Assembly (NCBI GenBank): GCA_963752915.1
Contig: CAVVZZ010000013.1
Span: 124,001-188,000 of the forward strand
DNA: 64,000 bases
Direction of reading: 5' to 3'
From: DATJPR01 sp963752915
GTDB taxonomy: Bacteria > Bacteroidota > Ignavibacteria > UBA10030 > UBA6906
Numbering within the stretch: position 1 is the first letter of the stretch; every line of letters begins with the position of its first letter. The notes under the pieces were generated by a model. The model saw nothing but the letters and a program-made list of their open reading frames with translations. It had not been told where the DNA came from and made no database searches. Of the stretch, positions 27,281 through 36,093 are shown piece by piece. The translations under genes and the position numbers were made by a program.

Positions 27281-28312
27281 ATGCCATCTCCAGTAGAAAC
27301 AATGCGGAAGTACCTCCTCTCCGGCGTATCATACGCGATCCCGTTCGTCGCCTGCGGGGGCATCATGATCGCCGTGGCGATCGGATTTGCGCCGATGACG
27401 TCTTCCGGCCCGAACTTCGACAATGCGCCGTTTCTGAAGCTGATCCTCGACATCGGGACAGCCGCGTTCTCGTTCCTGGTTCCGGTCCTGGGGGGATACA
27501 TCGCCTTCGGAATCGCGGATCGGCCAGGGCTCGTTGCGGGTTTTGTGGGGGGGTACGTCGCCAACCAGGTGGGCGCCGGGTTCCTCGGGGGGATTGTTGC
27601 CGGCCTGCTGGCGGGAAGTGTTGTGCAGCTGATCAAGAAGGTCAGGGTTCCCCGTTACATCAAGCCGGTGATGCCCATCCTGGTGATCCCCGTGATTTCC
27701 TCGTTCGTCGTCGGCTTTGTCATGTATAAGATTGTTGGAACGCCGATCCATGAGGGGATGACGATTCTGACAGGGTGGCTCTCGGCGCTTGGCACGGGGA
27801 ACAGTATTTTGCTGGGGATCGCGCTCGGAGGGATGATCGCCTTCGACATGGGAGGGCCCGTGAACAAGGTTGCCTTCTTCTTTGGCGCGGCGATGATCAA
27901 GGAAGGAAACTACGCCGTCATGGGCGCATGCGCTACTGCGATCTGCATTCCGCCCATCGGGATGGGACTCGCCACCGTTCTCGGGCGAGGCCTCTGGACG
28001 GACGAGGAGCGGGAAGCGGGATACGCCGGCCTCGCCATGGGAATGATCGGCATCACCGAAGGGGCGATCCCTTTCGCGGCCGCAGACCCGTTCCGTGTCA
28101 TCCCGACAATCATGGCCGGGTCGATGGTCGGTGCAGTCATTGCATTGCTGGGCGGCGTTGGAGATCACGCACCGCACGGTGGACCGATCGTTCTCCCCGT
28201 GGTGGACAATAAAATCGTCTATATCATCGCCATTATCATCGGGTCCGTGGTCGTCGCGGGAGTTATCAACGGGTTGAAGTCCATGGCCTCCCGGCGGAAA
28301 GGAAGAACATAA
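27281..28312 (+). CDS. PTS fructose-family transporter, IIC component
   Basis: 343-aa membrane protein. It begins KYLLSGVSYAIPFVACGGIMIAVAIGF and holds FDMGGPVNKVAFFF and GMIGITEGAIPFAAADP, hallmarks of the fructose/mannitol-family IIC channel. Followed 2 bp later by the IIB gene and then by the soluble HPr-EI-IIA fusion, so one operon encodes a complete PTS. Transported sugar is not certain: fructose is the family default, but related systems take mannose derivatives and other hexoses. Confidence 0.92.
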   Translation: MPSPVETMRKYLLSGVSYAIPFVACGGIMIAVAIGFAPMTSSGPNFDNAPFLKLILDIGTAAFSFLVPVLGGYIAFGIADRPGLVAGFVGGYVANQVGAGFLGGIVAGLLAGSVVQLIKKVRVPRYIKPVMPILVIPVISSFVVGFVMYKIVGTPIHEGMTILTGWLSALGTGNSILLGIALGGMIAFDMGGPVNKVAFFFGAAMIKEGNYAVMGACATAICIPPIGMGLATVLGRGLWTDEEREAGYAGLAMGMIGITEGAIPFAAADPFRVIPTIMAGSMVGAVIALLGGVGDHAPHGGPIVLPVVDNKIVYIIAIIIGSVVVAGVINGLKSMASRRKGRT

Positions 28313-28314
28313 GA

Positions 28315-28614
28315 ATGAAGATCGTGGCAGTGACGTCTTGTCCCACCGGCATTGCGCACACGTATATGGCGGCGGAACAATTGGAAAAGACCGCGAAGCG
28401 GCTGGGACATTCCATTAAGGTTGAAACGCAGGGTTCGATGGGGATAGAAAATGCACTGACCGAGGAGGATATCCGATCCGCGGAAGTCGTGATCTTTGCA
28501 GCAGGAATTCCCGTCCGCAACCCAGAGCGATTCGCTTCCTCCCGGATCGTCGAGGTTCCGGTGCAGGACGCGATCAAAAACCCGGCCTCAGTGTTTGATC
28601 GACTGGCACGGTAG
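28315..28614 (+). CDS. PTS fructose-family IIB component
   Basis: 99 aa. Phosphocysteine motif VTSCPTGIAHTYMAAE (Cys9) and VETQGSMGIENAL, as in fructose-type IIB proteins. Separate from IIC here, whereas many bacteria fuse IIB and IIC. AAGGA upstream of the start. Confidence 0.93.
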   Translation: MKIVAVTSCPTGIAHTYMAAEQLEKTAKRLGHSIKVETQGSMGIENALTEEDIRSAEVVIFAAGIPVRNPERFASSRIVEVPVQDAIKNPASVFDRLAR

Positions 28615-28626
28615 AAACTTCATCGC

Positions 28627-31140
28627 ATGGATCTCGCGTTTACATTCCCGCTGACCGCCGGCCTTCACGCCCGCCCCGCTTCCATGCTTCAGGAGGAAGC
28701 CGGCAAGTTCGTCTGCTCCGTCCTGTTTGTCAATCGATCCAGAAATGTGACCGCCGATGTCCGAAGCACGCTCGCGCTTATTTCCACCTTCACAGCGCGC
28801 GGCGACGAATGCCTGTTGCGAGTCCTTGGCGAAGATGCCGCGCAAGCTTTTGCGGCGCTGAAGCCGTTCGTCGAACGCGTCCTCCCGCATATCGACGATG
28901 GGGCCCAGCCGGTGCTGATGGTTGCGGCGACCCCTGCATTGCGACCACGACCCCTGAAGGAGGCTTCGCCGCTCATCGGCACACCGGTGAGCCCGGGCAT
29001 TGGCCAGGGACCGGTATTCAACATCAGTGAAAGGGCCGACGGGCGTGGAACGCCTCCGCTTCACACTGGTACGACAGAACAAGAAGTCGCCCGGTTCATG
29101 CGTTCGGTCAACGTCGCACAAGAAGAGCTCGACACACAGCTTCGGACAAACTCCTCAAAAACCGCACAAGCCGTGCTTCGCGTTCACCATGCCTTGCTCG
29201 GGGACCCGGCATTCGAAAACAGGGTAAAAGCTTTTATCCGTGAGAAAGGATCATCTGCTGAAGAAGCCGTGATCGCTGTCGCAGGCGATTTCTCACGGAC
29301 TCTCGGCGGCGCAGAGAATCCATACCTGCAGGAGCGCGCGTTCGATGTCCAGGATGTCGCGGACAAGATCCTGGGAGTGCTCGCGGGACCGGGGACACCT
29401 TCCGGTGTGCGGCGGCCGACGGAAAAGTCCGTCCTGATCGCCGACCGGCTCACGGCGTCGGATTTCGTGGCGCTGGGCAAGGATACGCTGGCCGCGCTCG
29501 TCCTCCAGCGCGGGGAAACAACGTCGCATACCGTAATCCTTGCGAGAGCCTCCGGGATACCGTGTGTGACCGGAGTTCGCGGCGCTGGACGTCTTGCTGC
29601 CGGTCAGCAGGTTATCGTCGATGCGTACCGCGGTCTGGTGTTCCCCGAGCCCGACGACCATGTCCGTCAATTCTACAAGACCGAATCCTGGCTTCGATCG
29701 GAACGGACGACCAGAATGATACAGGAGGCCGTCCAACCGGCAGTGAGCCGCGACGGGGTCCGACTCGAAATCGGCTCGAACTGTGCGAATGTCCTGGAAG
29801 TCCAGACGGCGATCGCCCATGGAGCGGAAGGGATCGGCGTGTTCAGGACAGAAATCGCCTTCGCTGGCTACGACGTTGCCCCGGATGAAGAGCACCAGCT
29901 GACGCTGTACCGTGAAATCGTCGATGGTGCGAAGGGTCGGCCGGTGATCTTTCGGACCTTCGATGTCGGAGGTGACAAGCCGGTCCGGTGGCTGCCGCTT
30001 CCGAAAGAAGAGAACCCTTTCCTGGGATACCGGGCCGTCAGGATGTACGATGAATTTTCCGCACTGATCGACGCCCAGCTTCGTGCCATCCTTCGCGCCG
30101 CGACTGCCGGGCCCGTGCAGATCATGTTTCCCATGATCGCGTCGCTCTCGGAAATCGAGCAGCTCAGAGCCCGGCTGAACCGGTGTCACCTTGACCTGTT
30201 GCGCGACGGGATCGCACACCGGGAAGATATCCCCGTCGGGATGATGATCGAGATTCCGAGCGCCGTCGTTCTCATTGATCAGTTCTGCGACGCAGTGGAT
30301 TTTTTCAGCGTTGGTTCGAATGATCTGACACAATATCTCGTCGCCGCCGACCGGGGAAACGAGAAGGTAAGAAATCTCTGCTCCGGAATTCAGCCCTCGC
30401 TGCTCAGGAGTTTCCATCAGGTGATCGACGAGGCCCACAAGCGTGGAAAGTGGGTGGGTCTCTGCGGGGAACTAGCCGGAGAGGAAAGTGCGTTGCCTCT
30501 GCTCCTGGGTCTGGGATTCGATGAGATCAGCATCGGACCGATGGCGGTTCCTCGAATGAAAGCCAGGCTTCGCGCCCTTCGAAAGTCCGATTGTGTTCCC
30601 TTGGTTCATGAGACTTCGCACGCCCGATCGGCCGCCGAAATCGAGTCGATCCTTCAGGGGTTCGTCGGGCGGCCTGGAGTCGTGGAGCTGATCGAAAACG
30701 ACCTTGTTGTGCTCGCTTCGCCGGCACAGGACAAGGAAGAAGTCCTCCGGGAGCTCCTCGGGATGCTTGAGGACGGGGGAAGGATCGACGATATGGATGC
30801 CGTCGAGGAGGCTGTGTGGCAACGGGAGGATTCTTTTTCGACGGCGATGGAATACGGGGTGGCGCTCCCGCACTGCAAATCGCCGCACGTCGTCGTCCCG
30901 TCGATTGCGGTTGCGCGGTTGTCGGACCCCATTCGCTGGTCCGACACCGACGGTGCGGTGACCCTTGTGATCCTTATCGCGATTCCGGAGCGGAGTGCGG
31001 CGGACGCCCACCTGAAGATCATAGCCGCACTCGCACGAAATCTGATGCATGAAGAATATCGTGAAACGCTCTTGGGCGCCTCGACACGTGAAGCAGTGGT
31101 GGATGCAGTGATGAAAAAGGAAATTTCCATTGGACGTTAG
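28627..31140 (+). CDS. multiphosphoryl transfer protein: HPr-Enzyme I-IIA(Fru) fusion
   Basis: 837 aa with three PTS domains in one chain. HPr, residues 1-90: AGLHARPASM with phospho-His14. Enzyme I, about 116-660: GETTSHTVILARASG with phospho-His301, FRTEIAF, VGSNDLTQY and GLCGELAGEE with Cys613. IIA(Fru), about 686-835: YGVALPHCKSPH with His749. All key residues are kept. The order HPr-EI-IIA matches E. coli PtsA/FryA rather than the IIA-HPr-EI order of Rhodobacter FruB. It can move phosphate from PEP to the neighbouring IIB without other PTS proteins. Confidence 0.93.
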   Translation: MDLAFTFPLTAGLHARPASMLQEEAGKFVCSVLFVNRSRNVTADVRSTLALISTFTARGDECLLRVLGEDAAQAFAALKPFVERVLPHIDDGAQPVLMVAATPALRPRPLKEASPLIGTPVSPGIGQGPVFNISERADGRGTPPLHTGTTEQEVARFMRSVNVAQEELDTQLRTNSSKTAQAVLRVHHALLGDPAFENRVKAFIREKGSSAEEAVIAVAGDFSRTLGGAENPYLQERAFDVQDVADKILGVLAGPGTPSGVRRPTEKSVLIADRLTASDFVALGKDTLAALVLQRGETTSHTVILARASGIPCVTGVRGAGRLAAGQQVIVDAYRGLVFPEPDDHVRQFYKTESWLRSERTTRMIQEAVQPAVSRDGVRLEIGSNCANVLEVQTAIAHGAEGIGVFRTEIAFAGYDVAPDEEHQLTLYREIVDGAKGRPVIFRTFDVGGDKPVRWLPLPKEENPFLGYRAVRMYDEFSALIDAQLRAILRAATAGPVQIMFPMIASLSEIEQLRARLNRCHLDLLRDGIAHREDIPVGMMIEIPSAVVLIDQFCDAVDFFSVGSNDLTQYLVAADRGNEKVRNLCSGIQPSLLRSFHQVIDEAHKRGKWVGLCGELAGEESALPLLLGLGFDEISIGPMAVPRMKARLRALRKSDCVPLVHETSHARSAAEIESILQGFVGRPGVVELIENDLVVLASPAQDKEEVLRELLGMLEDGGRIDDMDAVEEAVWQREDSFSTAMEYGVALPHCKSPHVVVPSIAVARLSDPIRWSDTDGAVTLVILIAIPERSAADAHLKIIAALARNLMHEEYRETLLGASTREAVVDAVMKKEISIGR

Positions 31141-32239
31141 CAGCGATCGAAGAACAGTCATGACTCTCGATGCGGGAGGAACGAATTTTGTGTTTTCCGC
31201 AGTCCGGGGGAACAAAGAGATTGTCGATGAAATCACACTCCCGTCACACGCCGACAACCTGGATCGGTGTGTTGCATCATTGATGGAAGGATTTGCCGCG
31301 GTACGCGCGCGGCTATCGGAGCCGGCGGCAGCCATCAGTTTCGCGTTCCCGGGGCCTGCGGATTATCGGAAAGGGATCATCGGCGACCTCGGGAATCTCC
31401 CTGCGTTTCGGGGAGGCGTCGCACTGGGACCGTTGCTGGAAGACAAATTCTCCCTGCCGGTGTTCATCAACAACGATGGCGACCTGTATGCCTACGGCGA
31501 GGCGATTGCGGGGTTCCTTCCGTCTGTCAACGCCATGCTGGAGAATGTCCGGAGTCCGAAGCGGTTCAGGAATCTTCTGGGGGTTACCTTGGGAACGGGA
31601 TTCGGCGGAGGGATTGTCCGCGACGGTGAGCTGTTCCGCGGTGACAATTCCGATGCGGGAGAGATCTGGCTGTTGCGGGATAAGCTGATGCCGAGGTGCA
31701 ATATCGAAGAACATGCAAGTATTCGCGCCCTGCGCCGGATCTATGCGCGTGAAGCGTCCATTCCGGTGGACGATGCTCCCTCCCCGAAGGAACTGTATGA
31801 TATCTGCAAGGGGAGACTGCAGGGAAATACCGCGGCGGCGATGACGGCGTTCGCGGAAATGGGGGAGGCGGTGGGCGATGCCCTCGCAAATGCCATCACG
31901 TTGATCGACGGAATGATCGTCATTGGCGGAGGACTTGCGGGGGCGTCTGAGATCTTCTTGCCGCATGTGGTCCGTGAAATGAACAGCACCTTCACCAAGC
32001 CGGACGGAACAACGCTCCGTCGACTGGTGGTGAACGTCTACAACCTCGAGGAACCGTCGGATCTGGAGAACTTTCTCCGTGGATCGACGAAGGACATCGT
32101 CGTGTACGGGAGCAGCCGCACCGTTCAGTACGATCCCGAAATGAGAATCGGTGTGGGAATTTCAAAAATCGGGACGAGCAAGGCAGTATCCATCGGAGCG
32201 TACGCCTTCGCGCTGAACTCTCTGGATCACGGGGCATAA
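31130..32239 (+). CDS. ROK-family sugar kinase or regulator
   Basis: 369 aa from TTG 31130, which overlaps the fusion gene by 11 bp and has AAGGA upstream; ATG 31160 is an alternative start. The N-terminal phosphate motif TLDAGGTNFVF and the second-domain LGVTLGTGFGGGIV mark the ROK family. The usual zinc-binding Cys cluster (CxCGxxGC) is missing: the aligned segment reads RCNIEEHAS. With the PTS it could phosphorylate a sugar that enters by another route or act on a dephosphorylated intermediate. Specificity unknown. Confidence 0.85.
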   Translation: MDVSSDRRTVMTLDAGGTNFVFSAVRGNKEIVDEITLPSHADNLDRCVASLMEGFAAVRARLSEPAAAISFAFPGPADYRKGIIGDLGNLPAFRGGVALGPLLEDKFSLPVFINNDGDLYAYGEAIAGFLPSVNAMLENVRSPKRFRNLLGVTLGTGFGGGIVRDGELFRGDNSDAGEIWLLRDKLMPRCNIEEHASIRALRRIYAREASIPVDDAPSPKELYDICKGRLQGNTAAAMTAFAEMGEAVGDALANAITLIDGMIVIGGGLAGASEIFLPHVVREMNSTFTKPDGTTLRRLVVNVYNLEEPSDLENFLRGSTKDIVVYGSSRTVQYDPEMRIGVGISKIGTSKAVSIGAYAFALNSLDHGA

Positions 32240-32270
32240 CGCGTCGGTAGGCGTTTCGGCAGGAGATCCA

Positions 32271-32936
32271 ATGACACAGAATTCGCCTTCGAACATCGAG
32301 ATTGCAGAGGTCCTCAGAGAAATTGCCGATCTCCTGGAAGCGAAGGGAGAAAACGTCTATCGTATCAACAGTTACCGTAACGCTGCGAGCACCGTGGAGG
32401 GTTCTTCGTTGCCGGTCGCGCTGATCGCGAGGAAGGAAGGAGTAGACGGTGTTCGGAAAGTGAAGGGTGTGGGGGAAAAGATCGGAGGCGTTATTCACGA
32501 ATTTGTCTCCGAGGGCACTGTCGAACTGAAGGATTCGCTCTCACGGGAAGTTCCGAAAGAGAAACTGAAGGAGCTCGCGGGGAAGAGGTCCAAGGACCAC
32601 TCGTCTGCAGGTGTGACGATACCGGTCGGTGTGATTCTGGCAATCGACAAGGAATATCGCGAGAAAGTCAAAGCCGGAGTGCTGAAGAAGATCGCTCCGC
32701 GGCTTCAGAATCCCGGGAAGAACCAGTGGCTCCCGGTCATGACCACAAAATCCCACGGGTGGAAATTCACCGTCATGTTTTCCAATACCCTGGCTGCGCA
32801 CCAGTTGGGAAAGACCGACGATTGGGTCGTCGTGTATTATTCAGGCGAAGGCGGTAAAGGTCAAGGCACGGTCGTCACCGAACAAAAGGGGAAGCGAAAA
32901 GGGGAGCGAGTGGTACGGGGAAGGGAGAATGACTGA
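32271..32936 (+). CDS. helix-hairpin-helix protein with PolX-like N-terminal domain
   Basis: 221 aa. Residues 8-90 match the 8-kDa HhH domain of family X DNA polymerases (EIAEVLREIADLLEAKGENVYRINSYRNAA, VKGVGEKIGG). No polymerase catalytic domain follows. Instead there is a domain with VGVILAIDKEYREK, SHGWKFTVMFSNTLAAHQLGKTDDWVVVYY and a basic tail ERVVRGREND, a combination known as a conserved uncharacterised protein in various bacteria. Probably binds DNA. CAGGAG precedes the ATG. Confidence 0.75.
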   Translation: MTQNSPSNIEIAEVLREIADLLEAKGENVYRINSYRNAASTVEGSSLPVALIARKEGVDGVRKVKGVGEKIGGVIHEFVSEGTVELKDSLSREVPKEKLKELAGKRSKDHSSAGVTIPVGVILAIDKEYREKVKAGVLKKIAPRLQNPGKNQWLPVMTTKSHGWKFTVMFSNTLAAHQLGKTDDWVVVYYSGEGGKGQGTVVTEQKGKRKGERVVRGREND

Positions 32937-32938
32937 AT

Positions 32939-32966
32939 CGGGGGAGCGCCCACCAGCGCTCCCCCG
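32939..32966. terminator. strong hairpin between convergent genes
   Basis: A perfect 11-bp GC-rich stem CGGGGGAGCGC/GCGCTCCCCCG with the loop CCACCA. It sits exactly between the ends of the HhH gene and the small minus-strand gene, so it can stop both transcripts. Confidence 0.75.
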
Positions 32967-32977
32967 TGTTGACCCGG

Positions 32978-33205
32978 CTACCGGGCGAGCCGGACGTCCT
33001 GTGCAGTCCGCCTGAGCGCATCGCCGAGATCTTGAAGCTCGCTTTGAAGGTCCCGGAGACCTTCCGCGATTTGCGCCATTTGTCCTGGAGCCAGGGCTCC
33101 TGATCCTACAGAGTCCGCGGCCACGCCGATCGATTCGGCCGCGCGGTTCACTTCCGCCCTCCGTGCGTTCAAGGAATGCAAAACGTCATCCAGTTTGGGA
33201 TTCAT
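32978..33205 (-). CDS. small predicted helical protein (75 aa)
   Basis: The product is MNPKLDDVLHSLNARRAEVN..., with heptad-like Leu/Ala spacing (LRDLQSELQDLGDALRRTAQ) that suggests a coiled coil. It ends 12 bp from a strong shared terminator and has an A+T-rich region upstream, which favours a real gene. The ribosome binding site is weak. Not recognised. Confidence 0.5.
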   Translation of the reverse strand: MNPKLDDVLHSLNARRAEVNRAAESIGVAADSVGSGALAPGQMAQIAEGLRDLQSELQDLGDALRRTAQDVRLAR

Positions 33206-33434
33206 AGGTTTTTTCGCATCCGTTGGTTTCTGTGTTCGCCTTTTGTCTGCAGAACTGCTTGATACCCTTTAAATCTATTGAATTGTGCCGTAATCACCTC
33301 TGTTACTAAGTTAATATTAGAATAATTCTTTATAAATGTCAAGTCTGCAGGAAACGCCGATTCCACACCGATTTTGCGGCACAGCGGGGGAGGATCCCCG
33401 CATTCGTCGAACAGCCGCAATTCCCTGAAATCTA

Positions 33435-33463
33435 TTGATTTTCGTCGTGGAGGAAGGTATTTT
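33435..33463 (+). promoter_or_regulatory. putative sigma70-type promoter of the cytochrome gene
   Basis: TTGATT (33435-33440), a 17-nt spacer, TATTTT (33458-33463). The -35 box overlaps one of the two AAATCTATTGA repeats. It shares TTGATTTTCGnCG with the nagB promoter at 5448. Confidence 0.45.
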
Positions 33464-33491
33464 CAGTACAAGTCTGACCACGTTCTTTCGA

Positions 33492-33532
33492 CGCCTCTTT
33501 ATCACACCAGAATAGGGAGGCGCTTTTCTTTT
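33492..33532 (+). terminator. leader hairpin with T tract upstream of cytochrome gene
   Basis: CGCCTC (33492-33497) pairs with GAGGCG (33517-33522) and is followed by CTTTTCTTTT. It lies about 30 nt after the -10 box, inside the presumed leader, so it may act as an attenuator. It closely resembles the nagB leader hairpin. Confidence 0.45.
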
Positions 33533-33570
33533 CCTGGTCATGTCGGTTCCTGGTATTTGAAAGGCGGACC

Positions 33571-33945
33571 ATGAAGCAGACTTCCTTCCTTCTTTTCGTT
33601 ATCGTGTTCCTTGCCGGCTGCCAAAAAGAGCAGTCTGTCAGTTATCAAAAACAGATCCAACCCATCTTGAATGCTCATTGCGTCGGGTGTCACGCGGGAG
33701 AACGGCCGAAGGGAAAGATCGATCTCACATCCTATGCAAATCTTATGACGACGCGAGCGAAAGTCTCGGGTAAACAACCTCTTGTTGTGCCGGGGAGTCC
33801 GACCGAGAGCAGGTTGTATGTCCTCTGCGCGACTTCCCAGGCGCACTTCAGAATGCCGCCTGACACGTCGACCATCACGCCATTGCCGCCGGAAGAATTG
33901 AAAACCCTCATGCGCTGGATCACGCAGGGCGCGCAAGAAAACTGA
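33571..33945 (+). CDS. lipoprotein c-type cytochrome (planctomycete-type cytochrome C domain)
   Basis: 124 aa. Signal peptide MKQTSFLLFVIVFLAGC with a lipobox (LAGC), so probably a membrane-tethered periplasmic lipoprotein. One heme site CVGCH in PILNAHCVGCHAGERPKGKIDL, then MPPD, where Met may be the second heme ligand. The ending EELKTLMRWITQGA is typical of small planctomycete-type (PSCyt1) cytochromes. It stands alone and its redox partner is not apparent. Confidence 0.85.
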   Translation: MKQTSFLLFVIVFLAGCQKEQSVSYQKQIQPILNAHCVGCHAGERPKGKIDLTSYANLMTTRAKVSGKQPLVVPGSPTESRLYVLCATSQAHFRMPPDTSTITPLPPEELKTLMRWITQGAQEN

Positions 33946-34212
33946 GCAGTGGTTCCAGCGTTGATCGGTGGTGTCCGTGGGGCCACTTTTCGTTATCGAC
34001 AACTCTCGCCGCGCCGGTGAACGGCCTATTCGTCACATTGCACCCGCCCTCGCGTTCCCGCCGACGGAACTTCCTGCCTGCTGTCCTCGTTAAAGGCGCA
34101 AGGTGCGACTCGTTCGTACTCACACTCTCGGAAACGAGCAATCAGGGAATGCGGTTCCGGGATCGTTGATGCGGTTCGGACAAGGGATGGGAACATACAA
34201 AGGAATGGTGCG

Positions 34213-34863
34213 ATGGCGAAAAAGATCGGCGTGATCGGTTCAGGAACTGTTGGACAGTCCCTAGCAAACGGTTTTCTGAAGCACGGGTACGAAGTGTCCG
34301 TCGGGACCAACAACCCGGGAAAGCGAGAGGAGCTGAAGAAGAAGACGAACGGGAAAGCGCAGGTCGGAACGTTCGAGGATGCCGCGAAATTCGGTGAGAT
34401 TGTTGTCTTCGCTGTAAAGGGATCCGCGGCTGAAGCCACGTTGAAGACGTTGGGGCAAGCGGTTCTCAAAGGGAAGACCGTTATCGACACCACCAATCCG
34501 ATCGCCGAAGTCCCTCCGGTCAACGGGGTGATCTCGTTTTTCACGAAGACGGGTGAATCCCTGATGGAGCGGCTTCAGCAATCCGCGCCGGAGGCGCATT
34601 TCGTCAAGGCGTTTAGTTGCGTCGGGAGTTCCCTTATGGTCGATCCTGAACTGAAGGGCGGGAAACCGTCGATGTTCATTTGCGGGAACAATGACGGAGC
34701 GAAAAACGACGTGAAGTCCATCCTCGCGCAGTTCGGATTCGAAGTGGAGGACATGGGGAATGCAGAAGCCGCGCGCGCGATTGAACCGCTTACTGTCCTC
34801 TGGTGCATTCCCGGGTTTCTCCAAAACGATTGGGCGCACGCGTTCAAACTCCTGAGAAAGTAA
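34213..34863 (+). CDS. NADP/F420-type oxidoreductase-like protein
   Basis: 216 aa. N-terminal Rossmann motif IGVIGSGTVGQSLANGFLKHG and VSVGTNNPGKREEL, then VVFAVKGSAAEATLKTLG and VIDTTNPI, as in the F420-dependent NADP reductase-like family. Many family members in organisms without F420 use other electron acceptors, so the reaction is open. AAAGGA precedes the start. The isochorismatase-like gene follows after 33 bp. Confidence 0.82.
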   Translation: MAKKIGVIGSGTVGQSLANGFLKHGYEVSVGTNNPGKREELKKKTNGKAQVGTFEDAAKFGEIVVFAVKGSAAEATLKTLGQAVLKGKTVIDTTNPIAEVPPVNGVISFFTKTGESLMERLQQSAPEAHFVKAFSCVGSSLMVDPELKGGKPSMFICGNNDGAKNDVKSILAQFGFEVEDMGNAEAARAIEPLTVLWCIPGFLQNDWAHAFKLLRK

Positions 34864-34896
34864 AACGATGGTGAGTACGTGACGGAGGATATTCCG

Positions 34897-35472
34897 ATGG
34901 GAGATGCGCTCATATCTTCCGATGCCACCGCGCTTGTGGTGATCGACCTTCAAAAAGGGATTACTTCCCAGAACACCGTCCCACGCTCTGCGGCGGAAGT
35001 GATTGCCAACGCGGCGGCACTCGCAGAAGAGTTCCGGAGACGGTCGCTCCCCGTCTTCCTCGTTCGGGTCACCCCGTCGCCCGATCGCAAGGACGCCCTT
35101 CGCCCGAACGCCGACCTGGTCGTCCCGCCACGGTGGAACACGACGCCCGACTGGAGCGAGCTGGTTCCGGAAATGCGCCGGCAGGACTCGGATTTCGTCA
35201 TTACGAAGCGTCAGTGGGGGGCGTTTTACGGCACGGAGCTCGACCTGCAGCTCCGTCGACGCGGGATCTCGACGATCGTTCTCTGTGGAATCTCCACCGA
35301 TATCGGCGTCGAAAGTACGGCCCGGTACGCATTCGAATACGGCTATCACCTCGTTTTCGCAGAAGATGCCATGGCCTCCGTATCGTTGGCCGGACACAAC
35401 CACGCGATCCAGGAGATCTTTCCCCGAATAGGCCGAGTGAGAACCACCTCGACGATCGTGGCGGATCAATGA
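34897..35472 (+). CDS. isochorismatase-family hydrolase, YecD-like
   Basis: About 191 aa from ATG 34897, preceded by GGAGG; a GTG 18 bp upstream lacks a site. Motifs VVIDLQKGI (catalytic Asp), ITKRQWGAFYGTELD (Lys) and CGISTDIGVESTARYAF. The nucleophilic Cys of cysteine hydrolases is Gly here (DIGVE), as in E. coli YecD and true isochorismatases, so amidase chemistry is unlikely. Physiological substrate unknown. Confidence 0.85.
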   Translation: MGDALISSDATALVVIDLQKGITSQNTVPRSAAEVIANAAALAEEFRRRSLPVFLVRVTPSPDRKDALRPNADLVVPPRWNTTPDWSELVPEMRRQDSDFVITKRQWGAFYGTELDLQLRRRGISTIVLCGISTDIGVESTARYAFEYGYHLVFAEDAMASVSLAGHNHAIQEIFPRIGRVRTTSTIVADQ

Positions 35473-35548
35473 GTTCTCTTCTCGAATCCTTCCATCACTC
35501 CCACCGTTTGACGTGAGCACCCGCCTGCGGCAAGTGTCCTAAAAGAAT

Positions 35549-35569
35549 TTTTTCCATCCTTCGGAAAAA
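35549..35569 (+). terminator. A/T-rich hairpin upstream of the peptide cluster
   Basis: TTTTTCC/GGAAAAA stem with a 7-nt loop, between the isochorismatase-like gene and the MauE-like gene. The sequence TATACATAAT at 35584-35593, shortly after it, may be the -10 region of the peptide-cluster promoter. Confidence 0.4.
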
Positions 35570-35611
35570 CGCCTTCTTCACCATATACATAATGGGGGAG
35601 AGGACGGCCCG

Positions 35612-36043
35612 ATGCAACTCCGGCGTACAGCATTTTCCTTTTTCCAGTTCTGTGTCGGGACGCTGTTCTTCGTCGCGGGTGTGCTCAAAGGCATGGCCCT
35701 GAGAGCATTCGGCCACGAAATCTCACAGTACGGGTTGCTCCCATCGCCTGCGGTCCCGATCGCTGCAGTGATCATCGTCGCCCTGGAAATCGGCTGCGGT
35801 ATGGCTTTGATCGTCGGTAAAGGGACGAGGCGTTCGGCGTGGATTCTCTTCGCCCTTGTTACGCTCTTCATGATCGCACTCGCATCCGGAATTGTGCGGG
35901 GGATTGCCGGTGATTGCGGCTGTTTTGGCGGATCCTTCGCTGATCCGATTGGCCCCCGAGCTCTGATCCGTGACGCGGTTCTGCTCTTCTTCTGCCTGAT
36001 CCTCGCGACAAGGGAAAAGGGGAGCCTGGCCGGCGATCAGTAA
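35612..36043 (+). CDS. MauE/DoxX-like redox-associated membrane protein
   Basis: 143 aa with four helices. After an N-terminal helix (FFQFCVGTLFFVAGVLKGM) come the loop FGHEISQYGLLPSPAV and, after the third helix, GDCGCFGG with Cys102 and Cys104. This is the MauE family, membrane proteins used for electron transfer to thioredoxin-like partners during disulfide formation. It is the first gene of the double-glycine-peptide operon, and a thioredoxin-like protein is encoded three genes on. GGGGGAGAGGA ribosome binding region. Confidence 0.82.
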   Translation: MQLRRTAFSFFQFCVGTLFFVAGVLKGMALRAFGHEISQYGLLPSPAVPIAAVIIVALEIGCGMALIVGKGTRRSAWILFALVTLFMIALASGIVRGIAGDCGCFGGSFADPIGPRALIRDAVLLFFCLILATREKGSLAGDQ

Positions 36044-36093
36044 TACCGGATTTGCCCCGCGAATTGTTCCAAGATGTGTTCCCAGGAATGGTT

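Larger units (their letters stand above)
33206..33570. other. A+T-rich divergent promoter region
   Basis: 365 bp between two divergent genes. 33265-33340 is strongly A+T-rich. The sequence AAATCTATTGA occurs twice in the same orientation (near 33270 and 33428), once on each side. The plus-strand promoter and leader hairpin are listed separately. Confidence 0.5.
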
